The position numbers and the translations under genes are program-made. From NCBI RefSeq assembly GCF_001180165.1, contig NZ_CVSQ01000051.1, positions 21,426-85,425 on the forward strand: a stretch of 64,000 nucleotides of DNA, given 5' to 3'. How positions within the stretch are numbered: position 1 is the stretch's first letter; each line of letters starts with the position of its first letter. Under the pieces are notes generated by a model. That model was not told the DNA's origin. It worked only from the letters and a program-made list of their open reading frames with translations, and made no database searches. The DNA is from Candidatus Pelagibacter communis. GTDB taxonomy: Bacteria > Pseudomonadota > Alphaproteobacteria > Pelagibacterales > Pelagibacteraceae. This document shows, piece by piece, positions 10,354 through 18,798 of the stretch.

Positions 10354-11181
10354 TTAGGTCAAATTTATTGGTGGATAATCCAATATTACCTCGTTCATCC
10401 ATTCATTTAATTGTTTAATTCGTGTATCAGAAGAAGGATGGGTACTCATAAATTCTGGTGGTTCTTTACCTTTATTTGCTTCTTTCATTCTTTCCCAGAT
10501 TTTTACTGTTTCTCTAATATCATAACCAGATAAAGAAGAGAAAATCATACCAAGATAATCAGCTTCACTCTCTTGCTTTCTGTTAAAAGGATTCATTATT
10601 CCTAGTTGAGCTAATAATCCAACTGTATCCATTCCGGTAGTTCTATTTATATCAGATAATACACCACCACTTGCGATATCTATAATTCTTGCTCCAGTAT
10701 TTAATAAAACACCTCTACTTGCTCTTTCAACAGAATGTTTTGCTACAGCATGAGCAACCTCATGACCCATTATTGCTGCTAAACCATTTTTATTTTTTGT
10801 TACATCAAGTATGCCTGTATAAACAGCGATTTTACCACCAGGCATACACCATGCATTTCTAACTTTTTTATTATCAATTAAAATATATTCCCAATCAAAA
10901 TTTGCCGTTGGATCATTTAAATTTGCTCTAAAAAAATATTCACTGATCGAATCTTCCATTCTTTTTCCAATTTCTTTAATCTCATTCAAGGTTTTTGTGT
11001 CATCACTCATCTTTTCTTTTTGTTTAACTTTTTCGTAAATTTCTGCAGCTTGAGCATTTAATTTTGCCTCAGGTATAATTTTTAATTGTTTTCTGTCAGT
11101 TATTGGTGCAGTAGTGCAAGAGTGCAAAAGAAAACTGCCACAACCGCAGCCCACATAAGTCAAAAATTTTCTTCTATCCAT
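10354..11181 (-). CDS. M48-family metallopeptidase, probable Tat-exported lipoprotein
   Basis: A 275-aa zinc peptidase related to periplasmic LoiP/BepA-type M48 proteins that deal with misfolded outer-membrane proteins. The metal site is HEVAH at residues 140-144 with the third ligand in ESEADYLG (Glu206). The N-terminus starts MDRRKFL, a twin-arginine-like motif, followed by a hydrophobic stretch and a lipobox ending at Cys22, so the protein is probably lipid-anchored outside the cytoplasm. The hydrophobic stretch is unusual in having two extra Cys and several Gly. It is convergent with tRNA-Lys, 11 nt away. Substrate is unknown. Confidence 0.88.
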   Translation of the reverse strand: MDRRKFLTYVGCGCGSFLLHSCTTAPITDRKQLKIIPEAKLNAQAAEIYEKVKQKEKMSDDTKTLNEIKEIGKRMEDSISEYFFRANLNDPTANFDWEYILIDNKKVRNAWCMPGGKIAVYTGILDVTKNKNGLAAIMGHEVAHAVAKHSVERASRGVLLNTGARIIDIASGGVLSDINRTTGMDTVGLLAQLGIMNPFNRKQESEADYLGMIFSSLSGYDIRETVKIWERMKEANKGKEPPEFMSTHPSSDTRIKQLNEWMNEVILDYPPINLT

Positions 11182-11212
11182 AAGTAACTAAAATTGATAA
11201 TAATAATTTAAC

Positions 11213-11290
11213 ATGAATCTTAATAACAAAATTTTAATTGTATTATTTATCATTGCAATTGTTTTTGTTGTCTATGCTAGTTATAGTTAA
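11213..11290 (+). CDS. Possible 25-aa single-pass membrane peptide
   Basis: A short reading frame, MNLNNKILIVLFIIAIVFVVYASYS, written here in two parts: MNLNNK then ILIVLFIIAIVFVVYASYS. It is a polar N-terminus followed by one hydrophobic helix. It lies in the spacer between the M48 peptidase and the DUF502 gene, stops 8 nt before the latter and points the same way. There is no clear Shine-Dalgarno sequence. It may be a real small membrane protein or simply a hydrophobic chance frame in AT-rich DNA; conservation in related genomes would decide. Confidence 0.4.
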   Translation: MNLNNKILIVLFIIAIVFVVYASYS

Positions 11291-11298
11291 TTGAAAAT

Positions 11299-11916
11299 AT
11301 GTCGAAAAAAGGGTCAAAAAAATCTTTTTCATTAACCTTGAGAAATTACTTTATTACTGGAGTAGTTGTTTTAATACCAATTGGTTTTACATTATATCTT
11401 ACAAAAATTTTAATTGGTATCTCCTCAAATTTAATACCAAAAAATATAAATCCTAACAGCTATTTACCTTTCAATATACCTGGTGTTGAAATTGTTATTT
11501 CAATTTTACTTATAACTATTGTGGGTGGACTTTCATTGTCATTTTTTGGAAGAAGAATTCTTAAATTAATAGATGATTTGTTCAAAAGAATTCCATTTTT
11601 AAGAACAGTTTATTCTGCAATTGTTCAAATGACTGAAACTTTTTCTAAAAAAGATGATGGTAAAAGAAGTGTAGTTTTAATTGAATATCCAAGAAAAGGA
11701 GTTTGGGCAGTTGGTTTTGCTACAAAAGAAAATAAAGGCGAGATGGCTCAAAAAACTGGTAAGAATTTAATTAATGTTTTTGTGCCAACAACTCCAAATC
11801 CTACTAGTGGTTTTTTACTAATGTTTCCAATAGAAGATGTTATATATTTAAATATGTCTTTTGAGGAAGCATCTAAATTTATAGTTTCAGCAGGAACCTC
11901 TACTAAAAAAACTTAA
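11299..11916 (+). CDS. DUF502 family membrane protein
   Basis: A 205-aa inner-membrane protein of the DUF502 family (PF04367). A basic N-terminus is followed by a helix at about 16-36 and another at about 62-84. The conserved block IPFLRTVYSAIVQMTETF then leads into a soluble domain with GVWAVGFAT and VFVPTTPNPTSGFLLMFP, the latter being the family's most recognisable stretch. The molecular role is not established. It is convergent with recG and the two stop codons share the bases TTAA (11913-11916), so the genes overlap by four bases. Confidence 0.9.
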   Translation: MSKKGSKKSFSLTLRNYFITGVVVLIPIGFTLYLTKILIGISSNLIPKNINPNSYLPFNIPGVEIVISILLITIVGGLSLSFFGRRILKLIDDLFKRIPFLRTVYSAIVQMTETFSKKDDGKRSVVLIEYPRKGVWAVGFATKENKGEMAQKTGKNLINVFVPTTPNPTSGFLLMFPIEDVIYLNMSFEEASKFIVSAGTSTKKT

Positions 11917-13964
11917 GCAATATCATTAATTATATCAGCTCTATCGTACAGTTTTATCAAAGGTTTGAATTTACTTATATCTTCATTTGATTTTTCTATT
12001 CTTCTCATTTCTTTTTCAGCCAATAAAAAAAGATCACTATTCTGAATTGGATCTGCTAACTTAAAATTTTTTACACCACTTTGTTTAAATCCTAAGATAT
12101 CCCCAAACCCTCGTAATTTCATATCTTCTTCAGATATTAAGAAACCATCATTAGTGTCTTTTAAAATTTTTATTCTTTTTTTTGCGTTTTCGCTTAGATT
12201 TGATTTAAACATTAATATGCATGTAGAATCTTTATCTCCACGGCCAACTCTACCTCTTAATTGATGAAGTTGAGACAAACCAAATTTGTTAGCATTTTCA
12301 ATTATAATTGTATTTGCATTTGGAAAATCTATCCCAACTTCAATAATCGTTGTGGAAACCAAAATCTTAAATTTATTATTTAAAAAATTGTTTAGTATTT
12401 GATTTTTTTCATCTACATCAGTTTTTCCATGAAGCAAACAAACTTGATTTGGAAACTTGCTTTCTAAATATTCATACTTTTTTACAGCTGATGAGTGATC
12501 TAATTTTTTGGATTCTTCAATTAATGGACAAACCCAAAAAATTTGATTTCCTAAGTTAATTTCTTTTCTTATAAATTTTAAAACATCTTCAATTTTAACC
12601 TCTAATTTACTATATGTTTTAATTGGTTTTCTATTTTTAGGTTTTTCTCTAATTATTGAAATATCCATATCACCATAAATTGTCATTGTTAGAGTTCTAG
12701 GTATAGGTGTTGCTGTCATTAATAATACGTCACAATTTGATCCGCCTTTGTCCGACAATTTTTTTCTTTGATTCACTCCAAACTTATGTTGTTCATCTAT
12801 AATTATTAATCCTAATTTTTTGAAAATTACTTTTTTTTGAAAAATAGCGTGTGTACCAAAAATAATATCAATTTTATTATTTTCTAATCTTTGAAGTATT
12901 TCTTTTTTTACCTTGTATTCTGATTTTCCAGAAATAAGAGCTATATTTATATTTTTATGAAATAATTTTTTTGCTAGATTAAAATGTTGTCTTGCTAGAA
13001 TTTCCGTAGGAGCCATAAAAGCAACCTGGAAACCAGAGTTTATAGTATTAATTGCTGCTAAAAGAGACACTATCGTTTTTCCACTCCCAACGTCTCCTTG
13101 TAAAAGTCTAAACATTTTATTTGGTGAACTCAAGTCTTTATTTATTTCGTCAAGTGATTTTTGTTGATCATCGGTAAGAGAAAAATCTAATTTATCGATT
13201 AAAGAATTTTGTTTATTTACATTAATTATTTTATTTTTTTTCTTAATTCTTTTTATTTTTTTTCTTATTTCTGAATTAACTAGAAATGTTGAAAATATTT
13301 CATCAAAAGCAAGTCTTTGATAAAAATTTGATTTATAATTTCCAATATTTTCAGGTTTGTGAAGTTCTTTAATTGAGCTATTCCAACTTATATTTTTAAA
13401 TTTAGATAAAATACTTTTAGAGTGCCATTCATTAAAAACTGGTAAATTATTGATTATTTGATTTAAAATTTTATTATATATTTTTTCAGAAATACCTTCG
13501 GTTAACGAGTATTTATTATGAGTTTGCTTGATTAAAGAAGAATCTTCAGAAACATATTTTGGATTTGTAATTTGGTATTTATTCCTAAAATGACCTATTT
13601 TACCACTAACAGTAATTTCTTTTCCTAATGGAAGTATTTTTTTAATATATCCTTCATAACTATTAAAAAAAACACAATCTATTTCACCTGTCTCATCAGT
13701 ACACAAAACTCTGTTAGGCAATTTCCTTATACGTGGGAAGTTATACTTTTGTGGAATTATAGTTACGGTTTGTATTTCACCAATTTTTAAATCTTTTATT
13801 TTTGATGACAAGCTTCTATCTGTATAAGATTTTGGTAGTTTCCATAGTAAATCGAATAAATTATTAATATTTTTCTTCTTTAATAAATTTTTTGTTTTAG
13901 TTCCTACACCTTTTAAAGAACTTAAATCTGACAATAAATATTCATAATTTGTTTTATTCTTCAT
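11913..13964 (-). CDS. recG: ATP-dependent DNA helicase RecG
   Basis: Branched-DNA helicase that remodels stalled replication forks and recombination intermediates. The roughly 683-aa protein has the N-terminal wedge/OB domain (about 60-160), then the helicase core with Walker A LLQGDVGSGKTIVS, the DEQH box IIIDEQHKFGVNQR, MTATPIPRTL, and motif VI QLRGRVGRGDKDSTC. A C-terminal segment contains LRGFGDILGFKQSG, typical of RecG. I use the ATG at 13964; a GTG two codons upstream (13970) is possible. It is divergent from sdhE with only 25 nt between the starts, so promoters must be very tight. Confidence 0.97.
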   Translation of the reverse strand: MKNKTNYEYLLSDLSSLKGVGTKTKNLLKKKNINNLFDLLWKLPKSYTDRSLSSKIKDLKIGEIQTVTIIPQKYNFPRIRKLPNRVLCTDETGEIDCVFFNSYEGYIKKILPLGKEITVSGKIGHFRNKYQITNPKYVSEDSSLIKQTHNKYSLTEGISEKIYNKILNQIINNLPVFNEWHSKSILSKFKNISWNSSIKELHKPENIGNYKSNFYQRLAFDEIFSTFLVNSEIRKKIKRIKKKNKIINVNKQNSLIDKLDFSLTDDQQKSLDEINKDLSSPNKMFRLLQGDVGSGKTIVSLLAAINTINSGFQVAFMAPTEILARQHFNLAKKLFHKNINIALISGKSEYKVKKEILQRLENNKIDIIFGTHAIFQKKVIFKKLGLIIIDEQHKFGVNQRKKLSDKGGSNCDVLLMTATPIPRTLTMTIYGDMDISIIREKPKNRKPIKTYSKLEVKIEDVLKFIRKEINLGNQIFWVCPLIEESKKLDHSSAVKKYEYLESKFPNQVCLLHGKTDVDEKNQILNNFLNNKFKILVSTTIIEVGIDFPNANTIIIENANKFGLSQLHQLRGRVGRGDKDSTCILMFKSNLSENAKKRIKILKDTNDGFLISEEDMKLRGFGDILGFKQSGVKNFKLADPIQNSDLFLLAEKEMRRIEKSNEDISKFKPLIKLYDRADIINDIA

Positions 13965-13989
13965 TAACACCTAATATATTCTAATTATT

Positions 13990-14253
13990 ATGATCAACAT
14001 AGATGAATTAAAAAAAAAAATTATTTATCGATCTAATTATAGAGGTACAAAAGAAATGGATAATCTTTTGGGTGCATTTACAAAAAAATATATAAATAAT
14101 TTAAATGAAAATGATCTTCTTGATTTAGAAAAATTACTAAATATTGATGACACTAATTTGTATAATTTTTACAATGGTTTTAAAACCGATTTTGAATTTG
14201 AAAATAACAATATCAACTTATTATATAAAAACTTTAACTATACACAAAAATGA
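13990..14253 (+). CDS. sdhE: SdhE, FAD assembly factor of succinate dehydrogenase
   Basis: Small protein (87 aa) of the SdhE/CptB/Sdh5 family that promotes covalent FAD attachment to SdhA. The hallmark RSNYRGTKEMDNLLGAF at about 14-30 contains the conserved R-x-Y-R-G-x-K-E-x-D sequence, and L-x-D-L-E-x-L-L at about 42-50 follows. Divergent from recG. Its TGA stop ends at 14253, and the CCA end of the opposite-strand tRNA-Ser starts at the very next base, so the two transcripts converge with no spacer. Confidence 0.92.
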   Translation: MINIDELKKKIIYRSNYRGTKEMDNLLGAFTKKYINNLNENDLLDLEKLLNIDDTNLYNFYNGFKTDFEFENNNINLLYKNFNYTQK

Positions 14254-14343
14254 TGGCGGAGAGACTGGGATTCGAACCCAGGAAAGAGTTGCCCCTTTGC
14301 CGGTTTTCAAGACCGGTGCTTTCAACCGCTCAGCCATCTCTCC
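14254..14343 (-). tRNA. tRNA-Ser (anticodon TGA)
   Basis: A 90-nt class II tRNA read on the minus strand. The acceptor stem GGAGAGA pairs with TCTCTCC, discriminator G, encoded CCA. The anticodon stem ACCGG/CCGGT-like encloses loop CTTGAAA with anticodon TGA. The long variable arm (about GCAAAGGGGCAACTCTTTC) is typical of serine tRNAs. The CCA end abuts the stop codon of sdhE. Confidence 0.97.
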
Positions 14344-14429
14344 GTGAGCAAGGTTTTATAATTATAATTATTTAATTCAACTATAAAATAGTCTAATAAA
14401 CTTATTAATTACAACCATCATGATTTCCT

Positions 14430-15308
14430 ATGAATAAAGAATTTAACAAAGGCTTATTACTTGCTGGATTTGGATCTTTTTGGTGGGGTTTTTTTGGTGT
14501 AATTTATTTTAAATATATTGCTTATATTGGACATATTGAACTAGTGGTTCATAGATGTTTATGGACAGCTTTTACTTTAATTCTGACTACTTTTTTTTTC
14601 TCTAAATGGAATATTTTTTTTAAAATTGTAAAAAATAAATCAAATTTATTTTATTTATTTATCTCGGGTTTTTTAATTTTTATAAATTGGGGTGTATGGA
14701 TATATGCTATAGCAACAAATAGAATTATAGATGCAAGTTTCGGTTATTTTATAATGCCCATTTTAAGTGTAATGCTGGGATATCTTTTTTTTAAAGAGAA
14801 ACTTAATAAAAAAAGAGTCTTTTCAATCTTTTTAGTTATTCTATCTATCCTTTTTTTAATAATTGTAAGTATTAAATCATTGCCTTGGGTTGGTTTAATT
14901 GTTGCTTTAAGTTGGGGGTTTTACAATCTTGTCAGAAAAAAAATTAACGTTGATACTGATGTAGGCCTTCTTATAGAGAGTTTATTTATATTACCATTTG
15001 CACTGTTAGCTTTTTATTTGATCGCTAGCAAAGGGTATAATGATTTTCAATTATCTGATCCATCGATGATGTTATTTATTTATCTTGCTGGACCTATGAC
15101 TGTTATACCTTTATTTTTATATGTTAGGGGTGTCGAACTATGTGGTTTAGGAGCGACTGGTATGATATTTTACATAACTCCAACATTTCAGTTTTTATTA
15201 GGGTATTTTTATTACAATGAGCCTTTTTCAATAACAAAATTAGTTAGTTTTATTTTTATTTGGATTGCTGTAATTATATATTTGAAGGATTTGCATGAAA
15301 CTAATTAA
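14430..15308 (+). CDS. rarD: RarD/EamA family transporter
   Basis: A 292-aa protein of the drug/metabolite transporter superfamily, with about ten membrane helices in two EamA halves. The N-terminal GFGSFWWGFFGVIYFKYI and the block IFINWGVWIYAI...IIDASFGYFIMP are strongly like RarD proteins. The transported compound is not known for the family. The stop overlaps the mltB start by 14 nt, making it the first gene of a long + strand operon. It follows tRNA-Ser (opposite strand) by 86 nt, where its promoter must lie. Confidence 0.88.
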   Translation: MNKEFNKGLLLAGFGSFWWGFFGVIYFKYIAYIGHIELVVHRCLWTAFTLILTTFFFSKWNIFFKIVKNKSNLFYLFISGFLIFINWGVWIYAIATNRIIDASFGYFIMPILSVMLGYLFFKEKLNKKRVFSIFLVILSILFLIIVSIKSLPWVGLIVALSWGFYNLVRKKINVDTDVGLLIESLFILPFALLAFYLIASKGYNDFQLSDPSMMLFIYLAGPMTVIPLFLYVRGVELCGLGATGMIFYITPTFQFLLGYFYYNEPFSITKLVSFIFIWIAVIIYLKDLHETN

Positions 15309-16296
15309 TTTTTTTTTATTTTTTATTTTTATTTCTATTAATCTCTCATTTGCTGATATCAATAAAGAATTTGAAAATTGGAAATTAAATTTCAAAAAAA
15401 TAGCTTTAGAAAATAATATTTCAGAAAAAACGTTTAATACGGTTATGTCTGATACTAAATTTTTATCAAATGTGATAAAATATGATAGGTACCAACCTGA
15501 ATTTTATGAGGATACTAAAACTTATATTTCAAAAAGAACATCTTCAAAAAAAGTATCTTTAGGAAAAAAATTCTATGAAAAAAATTCAAAATTAATAAAT
15601 TCTGTTGAAAACGAATTTAATATTGAGAGAGAGTTACTATTAGCTCTGATGGGTATAGAAACTAATTTTGGAACGTATGTTGGTAAAATGGATATTTTAT
15701 CCTCTTTGGCAACTTTAAGTTTTGATAAAAGAAGATCAGAATTTTTTACAAATGAATTATTAATACTTTTGCGATTAATAGAAAATGATCAAATAGATTA
15801 TAAAACGTTATATGGGTCTTGGGCAGGTGCTTTTGGTTTTTTTCAATTTATGCCATCAACAATGAAAAATTATGCTATTGACCACGATGGCAACGGATAT
15901 ATAGATTTAAAAAATAATAATGATGCCTATGCTTCTGCATCTAATTATTTAAATCAAATAGGTTGGAAAAGTGAAAATCCTTGTTTTTATAGAATTGATT
16001 TATCAGACAATATACCAAGTAAATATTTAAACATTTCCGCAAAAAAACTTCATGATAAAAAAAAGTTAAAATATTTTAGAAAATTTATTAAAAATAATGA
16101 TCAAATAGATGATAAGTACAACTCTTTAAAGGCAGCCATTGTAACTCCAGATAAAGATATCATACCTGATGCCGAAACTTTAAATCCAGCATATATTGTA
16201 TTTGATAACTATGAGGTAATATTAAAATGGAATAGGTCATTGCGATTTGCTTTAGCTGTTTGTACATTAAAAGATAAATTTAAAAATGAACTTTAA
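15295..16296 (+). CDS. mltB: Lytic murein transglycosylase B (MltB family)
   Basis: Cleaves the glycan strand of peptidoglycan with formation of an anhydro-muramic end. The 333-aa protein begins with a signal peptide (about 1-20, ending SFADI); there is no lipobox Cys, so it should be soluble in the periplasm. The catalytic Glu122 lies in LLALMGIETNFGTYVG, and the family blocks SWAGAFGFFQFMPST and a DHDGNGYIDL segment follow. Overlaps rarD by 14 nt and the next gene by 11 nt. Together with the rlpA-like and dacC genes it forms a cell-wall remodelling cluster known in alphaproteobacteria. Confidence 0.95.
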   Translation: MKLINFFLFFIFISINLSFADINKEFENWKLNFKKIALENNISEKTFNTVMSDTKFLSNVIKYDRYQPEFYEDTKTYISKRTSSKKVSLGKKFYEKNSKLINSVENEFNIERELLLALMGIETNFGTYVGKMDILSSLATLSFDKRRSEFFTNELLILLRLIENDQIDYKTLYGSWAGAFGFFQFMPSTMKNYAIDHDGNGYIDLKNNNDAYASASNYLNQIGWKSENPCFYRIDLSDNIPSKYLNISAKKLHDKKKLKYFRKFIKNNDQIDDKYNSLKAAIVTPDKDIIPDAETLNPAYIVFDNYEVILKWNRSLRFALAVCTLKDKFKNEL

Positions 16297-17047
16297 AAAA
16301 CTAATATTAATTATTTCTATACTTTTTTTATCTGCATGTAATCAATTTGATCAAAAAAATAAAAACTTAGTTTATATTAGTGATCAAAATTATAGTAATA
16401 CTGGATTTGCTTTAATTTATGATGATGAATTAAAAAAAGAAAAAAAAATATCTAAAAAAATCGATAATAGATCACTTTTAATTTTTCATAATAAAATTAA
16501 AAAAAATTCATTTGTTAAAATTACCAATCCTATTAATGATAAATCCATTATAGCAGAAGTAATCTCTAATAACGTTAAATTCTCTACTTTTTATAATTCT
16601 GTGATTACGCAACGAATTGCTGAAGAGTTATCACTTGACCCTAAAGAACCTTATATCGATCTTGTTTTAATCTCAAAAAGTTCAACATTTGTAGCTAAAA
16701 AGGCAAAGACTTTTGATGAAGAGAAAAATGTAGCTGAAAAAGCTCCTGTTGACGGCATTACCATAGATAATCTGGGTAAAGAAAAGACTAAAGAAGTCAA
16801 AATAAAAAAACATAAATTTTTATATTCAATAAAAATTGCAGATTTTTATTACCGAGACTCAGCAGAAAATATGGTTAATAGAATAAAAGATGAGACAAAT
16901 ATAAAAAGATCTATAATTAAGAAATTATCTAAAACTAAATATAGGGTATTATTGGGTCCATTTAATGATATAAAAAAACTAGAAAAATCATTTAACGAAA
17001 TAAAAGTATTAAATTTTGAAAATATAGAGATATTAAAAGATGTTTAG
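16286..17047 (+). CDS. RlpA-like lipoprotein with C-terminal SPOR domain
   Basis: A 253-aa exported protein. Signal peptide MNFKKLILIISILFLSAC has a lipobox with Cys18, so it is a lipoprotein. The middle part (about 55-120, with LLIFHNKIKKNSFVKITNP and ISKSST) resembles a diverged double-psi beta-barrel of RlpA. The last 75 residues (from about KFLYSIKIADFYYRDSAENM to the end) look like a SPOR domain that binds denuded glycan at division sites, including the KYRVLLGPF strand. Position between mltB and dacC supports an RlpA-like septal role. The barrel is very divergent, so enzymatic activity is doubtful. Confidence 0.75.
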   Translation: MNFKKLILIISILFLSACNQFDQKNKNLVYISDQNYSNTGFALIYDDELKKEKKISKKIDNRSLLIFHNKIKKNSFVKITNPINDKSIIAEVISNNVKFSTFYNSVITQRIAEELSLDPKEPYIDLVLISKSSTFVAKKAKTFDEEKNVAEKAPVDGITIDNLGKEKTKEVKIKKHKFLYSIKIADFYYRDSAENMVNRIKDETNIKRSIIKKLSKTKYRVLLGPFNDIKKLEKSFNEIKVLNFENIEILKDV

Positions 17048-18191
17048 AATATTTTTAATTGTAATTTTTTTTAGTTTTTCATTAGTAAGTTTTTCAAAAG
17101 CTAATTTTGATGTAAAGGCAAGAACCGCAATATTACAAGATTATCATTCTGGAGAAATTCTCTATGAAAAAGAGCCAGATATTTCAATTTATCCAGCTTC
17201 TATGACAAAAATAATGACAGCAATTATTGCTTTTGATTTAATAAAATCAGGCGATCTTAATCTAGACGAAAAATTTATAATATCTGAGAGAGCTTGGAGA
17301 TTATCTACATCTGGGTATTCATCAATGTTTATAATGGTAGGTGATCAGGTCTCTGTAGAAAATTTATTAAGAGGTATTATTGTTGCTTCTGGTAATGACG
17401 CATGTATTGCATTAGCCGAAGGTATAGCAGGTACAGAAGAAGAATTTGCAATTTTAATGACTGCTAAAGCAAAAGAATTAGGTATGGATAATACAAATTT
17501 TTCTAATTCATCAGGAATAAATGACCCCGACAATTACTCAACTGTTAGAGATATTTTAAAAATGTCTAGATATTTAATTAAAGAACATCCTGAATTTTAC
17601 AAAATGTTTGCTGAAAAAGAATTTACGTGGGATAGAACAGGGGGCGATCCAATAACACAAGGAAATAGAAATCCATTGCTTTATAAAAATCTTGGAGCAG
17701 ATGGAATAAAAACTGGTTATTTAGCAGTCGAAAAATATTCTTTAGCATCATCAATAGATAGAAATGGCAGAAGATTGATTGCTGTAGGAAGCGGTTTTAA
17801 TTCTAAAAATGCTAGATCTAAAGAGAGCACAAAATTACTTACATTTGGTTTAACTAACTATGATCTTGTAGAAATAGCTAAAGCTAATAAACCATTACAC
17901 AAAATTGATGTTTGGTTAGGAAAAGAGAATAGTGTGGAAGCATATACAAAGGAAGATATTTATAAAACAATCAAAAAAGCGAAAAAAAAACTTTTAAAAG
18001 TTGTTGTTAAGTATGAAGGACCAGTCGAAGCACCAATTGAAAAAGATCAAAAAATAGCCACTCTAAGAGTTGTTTATGATCAAGAGCTCATTGGTGAGTA
18101 TGATTTACTTTCATCGAAAGAAATTAAAAAAGTTAATTTTTTTACAAGATTAATAAAATCAATAAATTATTTAATTTGGGGTGATGTCTAA
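17040..18191 (+). CDS. dacC: D-alanyl-D-alanine carboxypeptidase (DacC/DacF type, PBP5-like)
   Basis: Trims the terminal D-Ala from peptidoglycan stem peptides in the periplasm. Signal peptide at about 1-21. The three penicillin-binding motifs are present: SxxK as Ser54-Lys57 in YPASMTKIMTA, SGN in IVASGNDACIALAEG, and KTG in GIKTGYLA. A C-terminal beta domain and a last amphipathic stretch (FFTRLIKSINYLIWG) could anchor it to the inner membrane as in PBP5. 383 aa is normal. Overlaps the gene before by 8 nt and tmk by 8 nt. Confidence 0.95.
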   Translation: MFRIFLIVIFFSFSLVSFSKANFDVKARTAILQDYHSGEILYEKEPDISIYPASMTKIMTAIIAFDLIKSGDLNLDEKFIISERAWRLSTSGYSSMFIMVGDQVSVENLLRGIIVASGNDACIALAEGIAGTEEEFAILMTAKAKELGMDNTNFSNSSGINDPDNYSTVRDILKMSRYLIKEHPEFYKMFAEKEFTWDRTGGDPITQGNRNPLLYKNLGADGIKTGYLAVEKYSLASSIDRNGRRLIAVGSGFNSKNARSKESTKLLTFGLTNYDLVEIAKANKPLHKIDVWLGKENSVEAYTKEDIYKTIKKAKKKLLKVVVKYEGPVEAPIEKDQKIATLRVVYDQELIGEYDLLSSKEIKKVNFFTRLIKSINYLIWGDV

Positions 18192-18798
18192 AAAACCCAT
18201 CATTGTTTTTGAGGGTATAGAGGGTAGTGGCAAAAGTCATCATATAAATAAAGTATCTAAATATTTAGATAAAAAGAAAATTAACTATATAAAGATAAGA
18301 GAACCAGGCGGAAGTCTTAATTCTGAAAAAATAAGGAGATTAATTTTAAATAAAAAATCTAATTTTAACATATATACTGATTTACTTTTATATTTAGCAG
18401 CGCGTAGTGAAAATATAAATCTTATAAAAAAATCATACAAAAAAAAAATTATTTTGATTGATAGATTTATAGACTCAACTATAGCATATCAGCATTATGG
18501 CATGGGTGTTGATTTAAACATTATAAATATCATAAATAAATTTCTACTAAAAAACATTAAAGTTAATTTTACTTTTCTCAATGTTGTAAATAAAAAAAAT
18601 CTATTTCAAAGATTAAAAAATAGAAAATCTCTCAATAGATATGATCAGTTTGATATGAATTTTTATAATAAAGTTCAAAAAGGTTTTTTGAAATTAGCTA
18701 AATCGAATAAAAAATCATACAAAATAATTGATTCTAATTTAGATATAAAAATAAATGAAGATTTAATAATAAATCAAATTAAAAAATTAATTAAATGA
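18184..18798 (+). CDS. tmk: Thymidylate kinase
   Basis: Phosphorylates dTMP to dTDP for DNA synthesis. The 204-aa protein has the P-loop FEGIEGSGKSHHINK, the substrate-binding REPGGSLNSEKIR segment and the DRFIDSTIAYQHYG motif. I choose ATG 18184; a GTG at 18181 would add one residue. Either start lies inside the end of dacC. It overlaps holB by 4 nt (ATGA). The tmk-holB-metG-tatD order is a widely conserved cluster, which strengthens the call. Confidence 0.94.
   Translation: MSKKPIIVFEGIEGSGKSHHINKVSKYLDKKKINYIKIREPGGSLNSEKIRRLILNKKSNFNIYTDLLLYLAARSENINLIKKSYKKKIILIDRFIDSTIAYQHYGMGVDLNIINIINKFLLKNIKVNFTFLNVVNKKNLFQRLKNRKSLNRYDQFDMNFYNKVQKGFLKLAKSNKKSYKIIDSNLDIKINEDLIINQIKKLIK

Noticed and set aside
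14144..14347. 67-aa + strand reading frame across the end of sdhE and the tRNA-Ser region
   Set aside because: It reads through the antisense of a perfect tRNA and overlaps sdhE in another frame, a common artefact.
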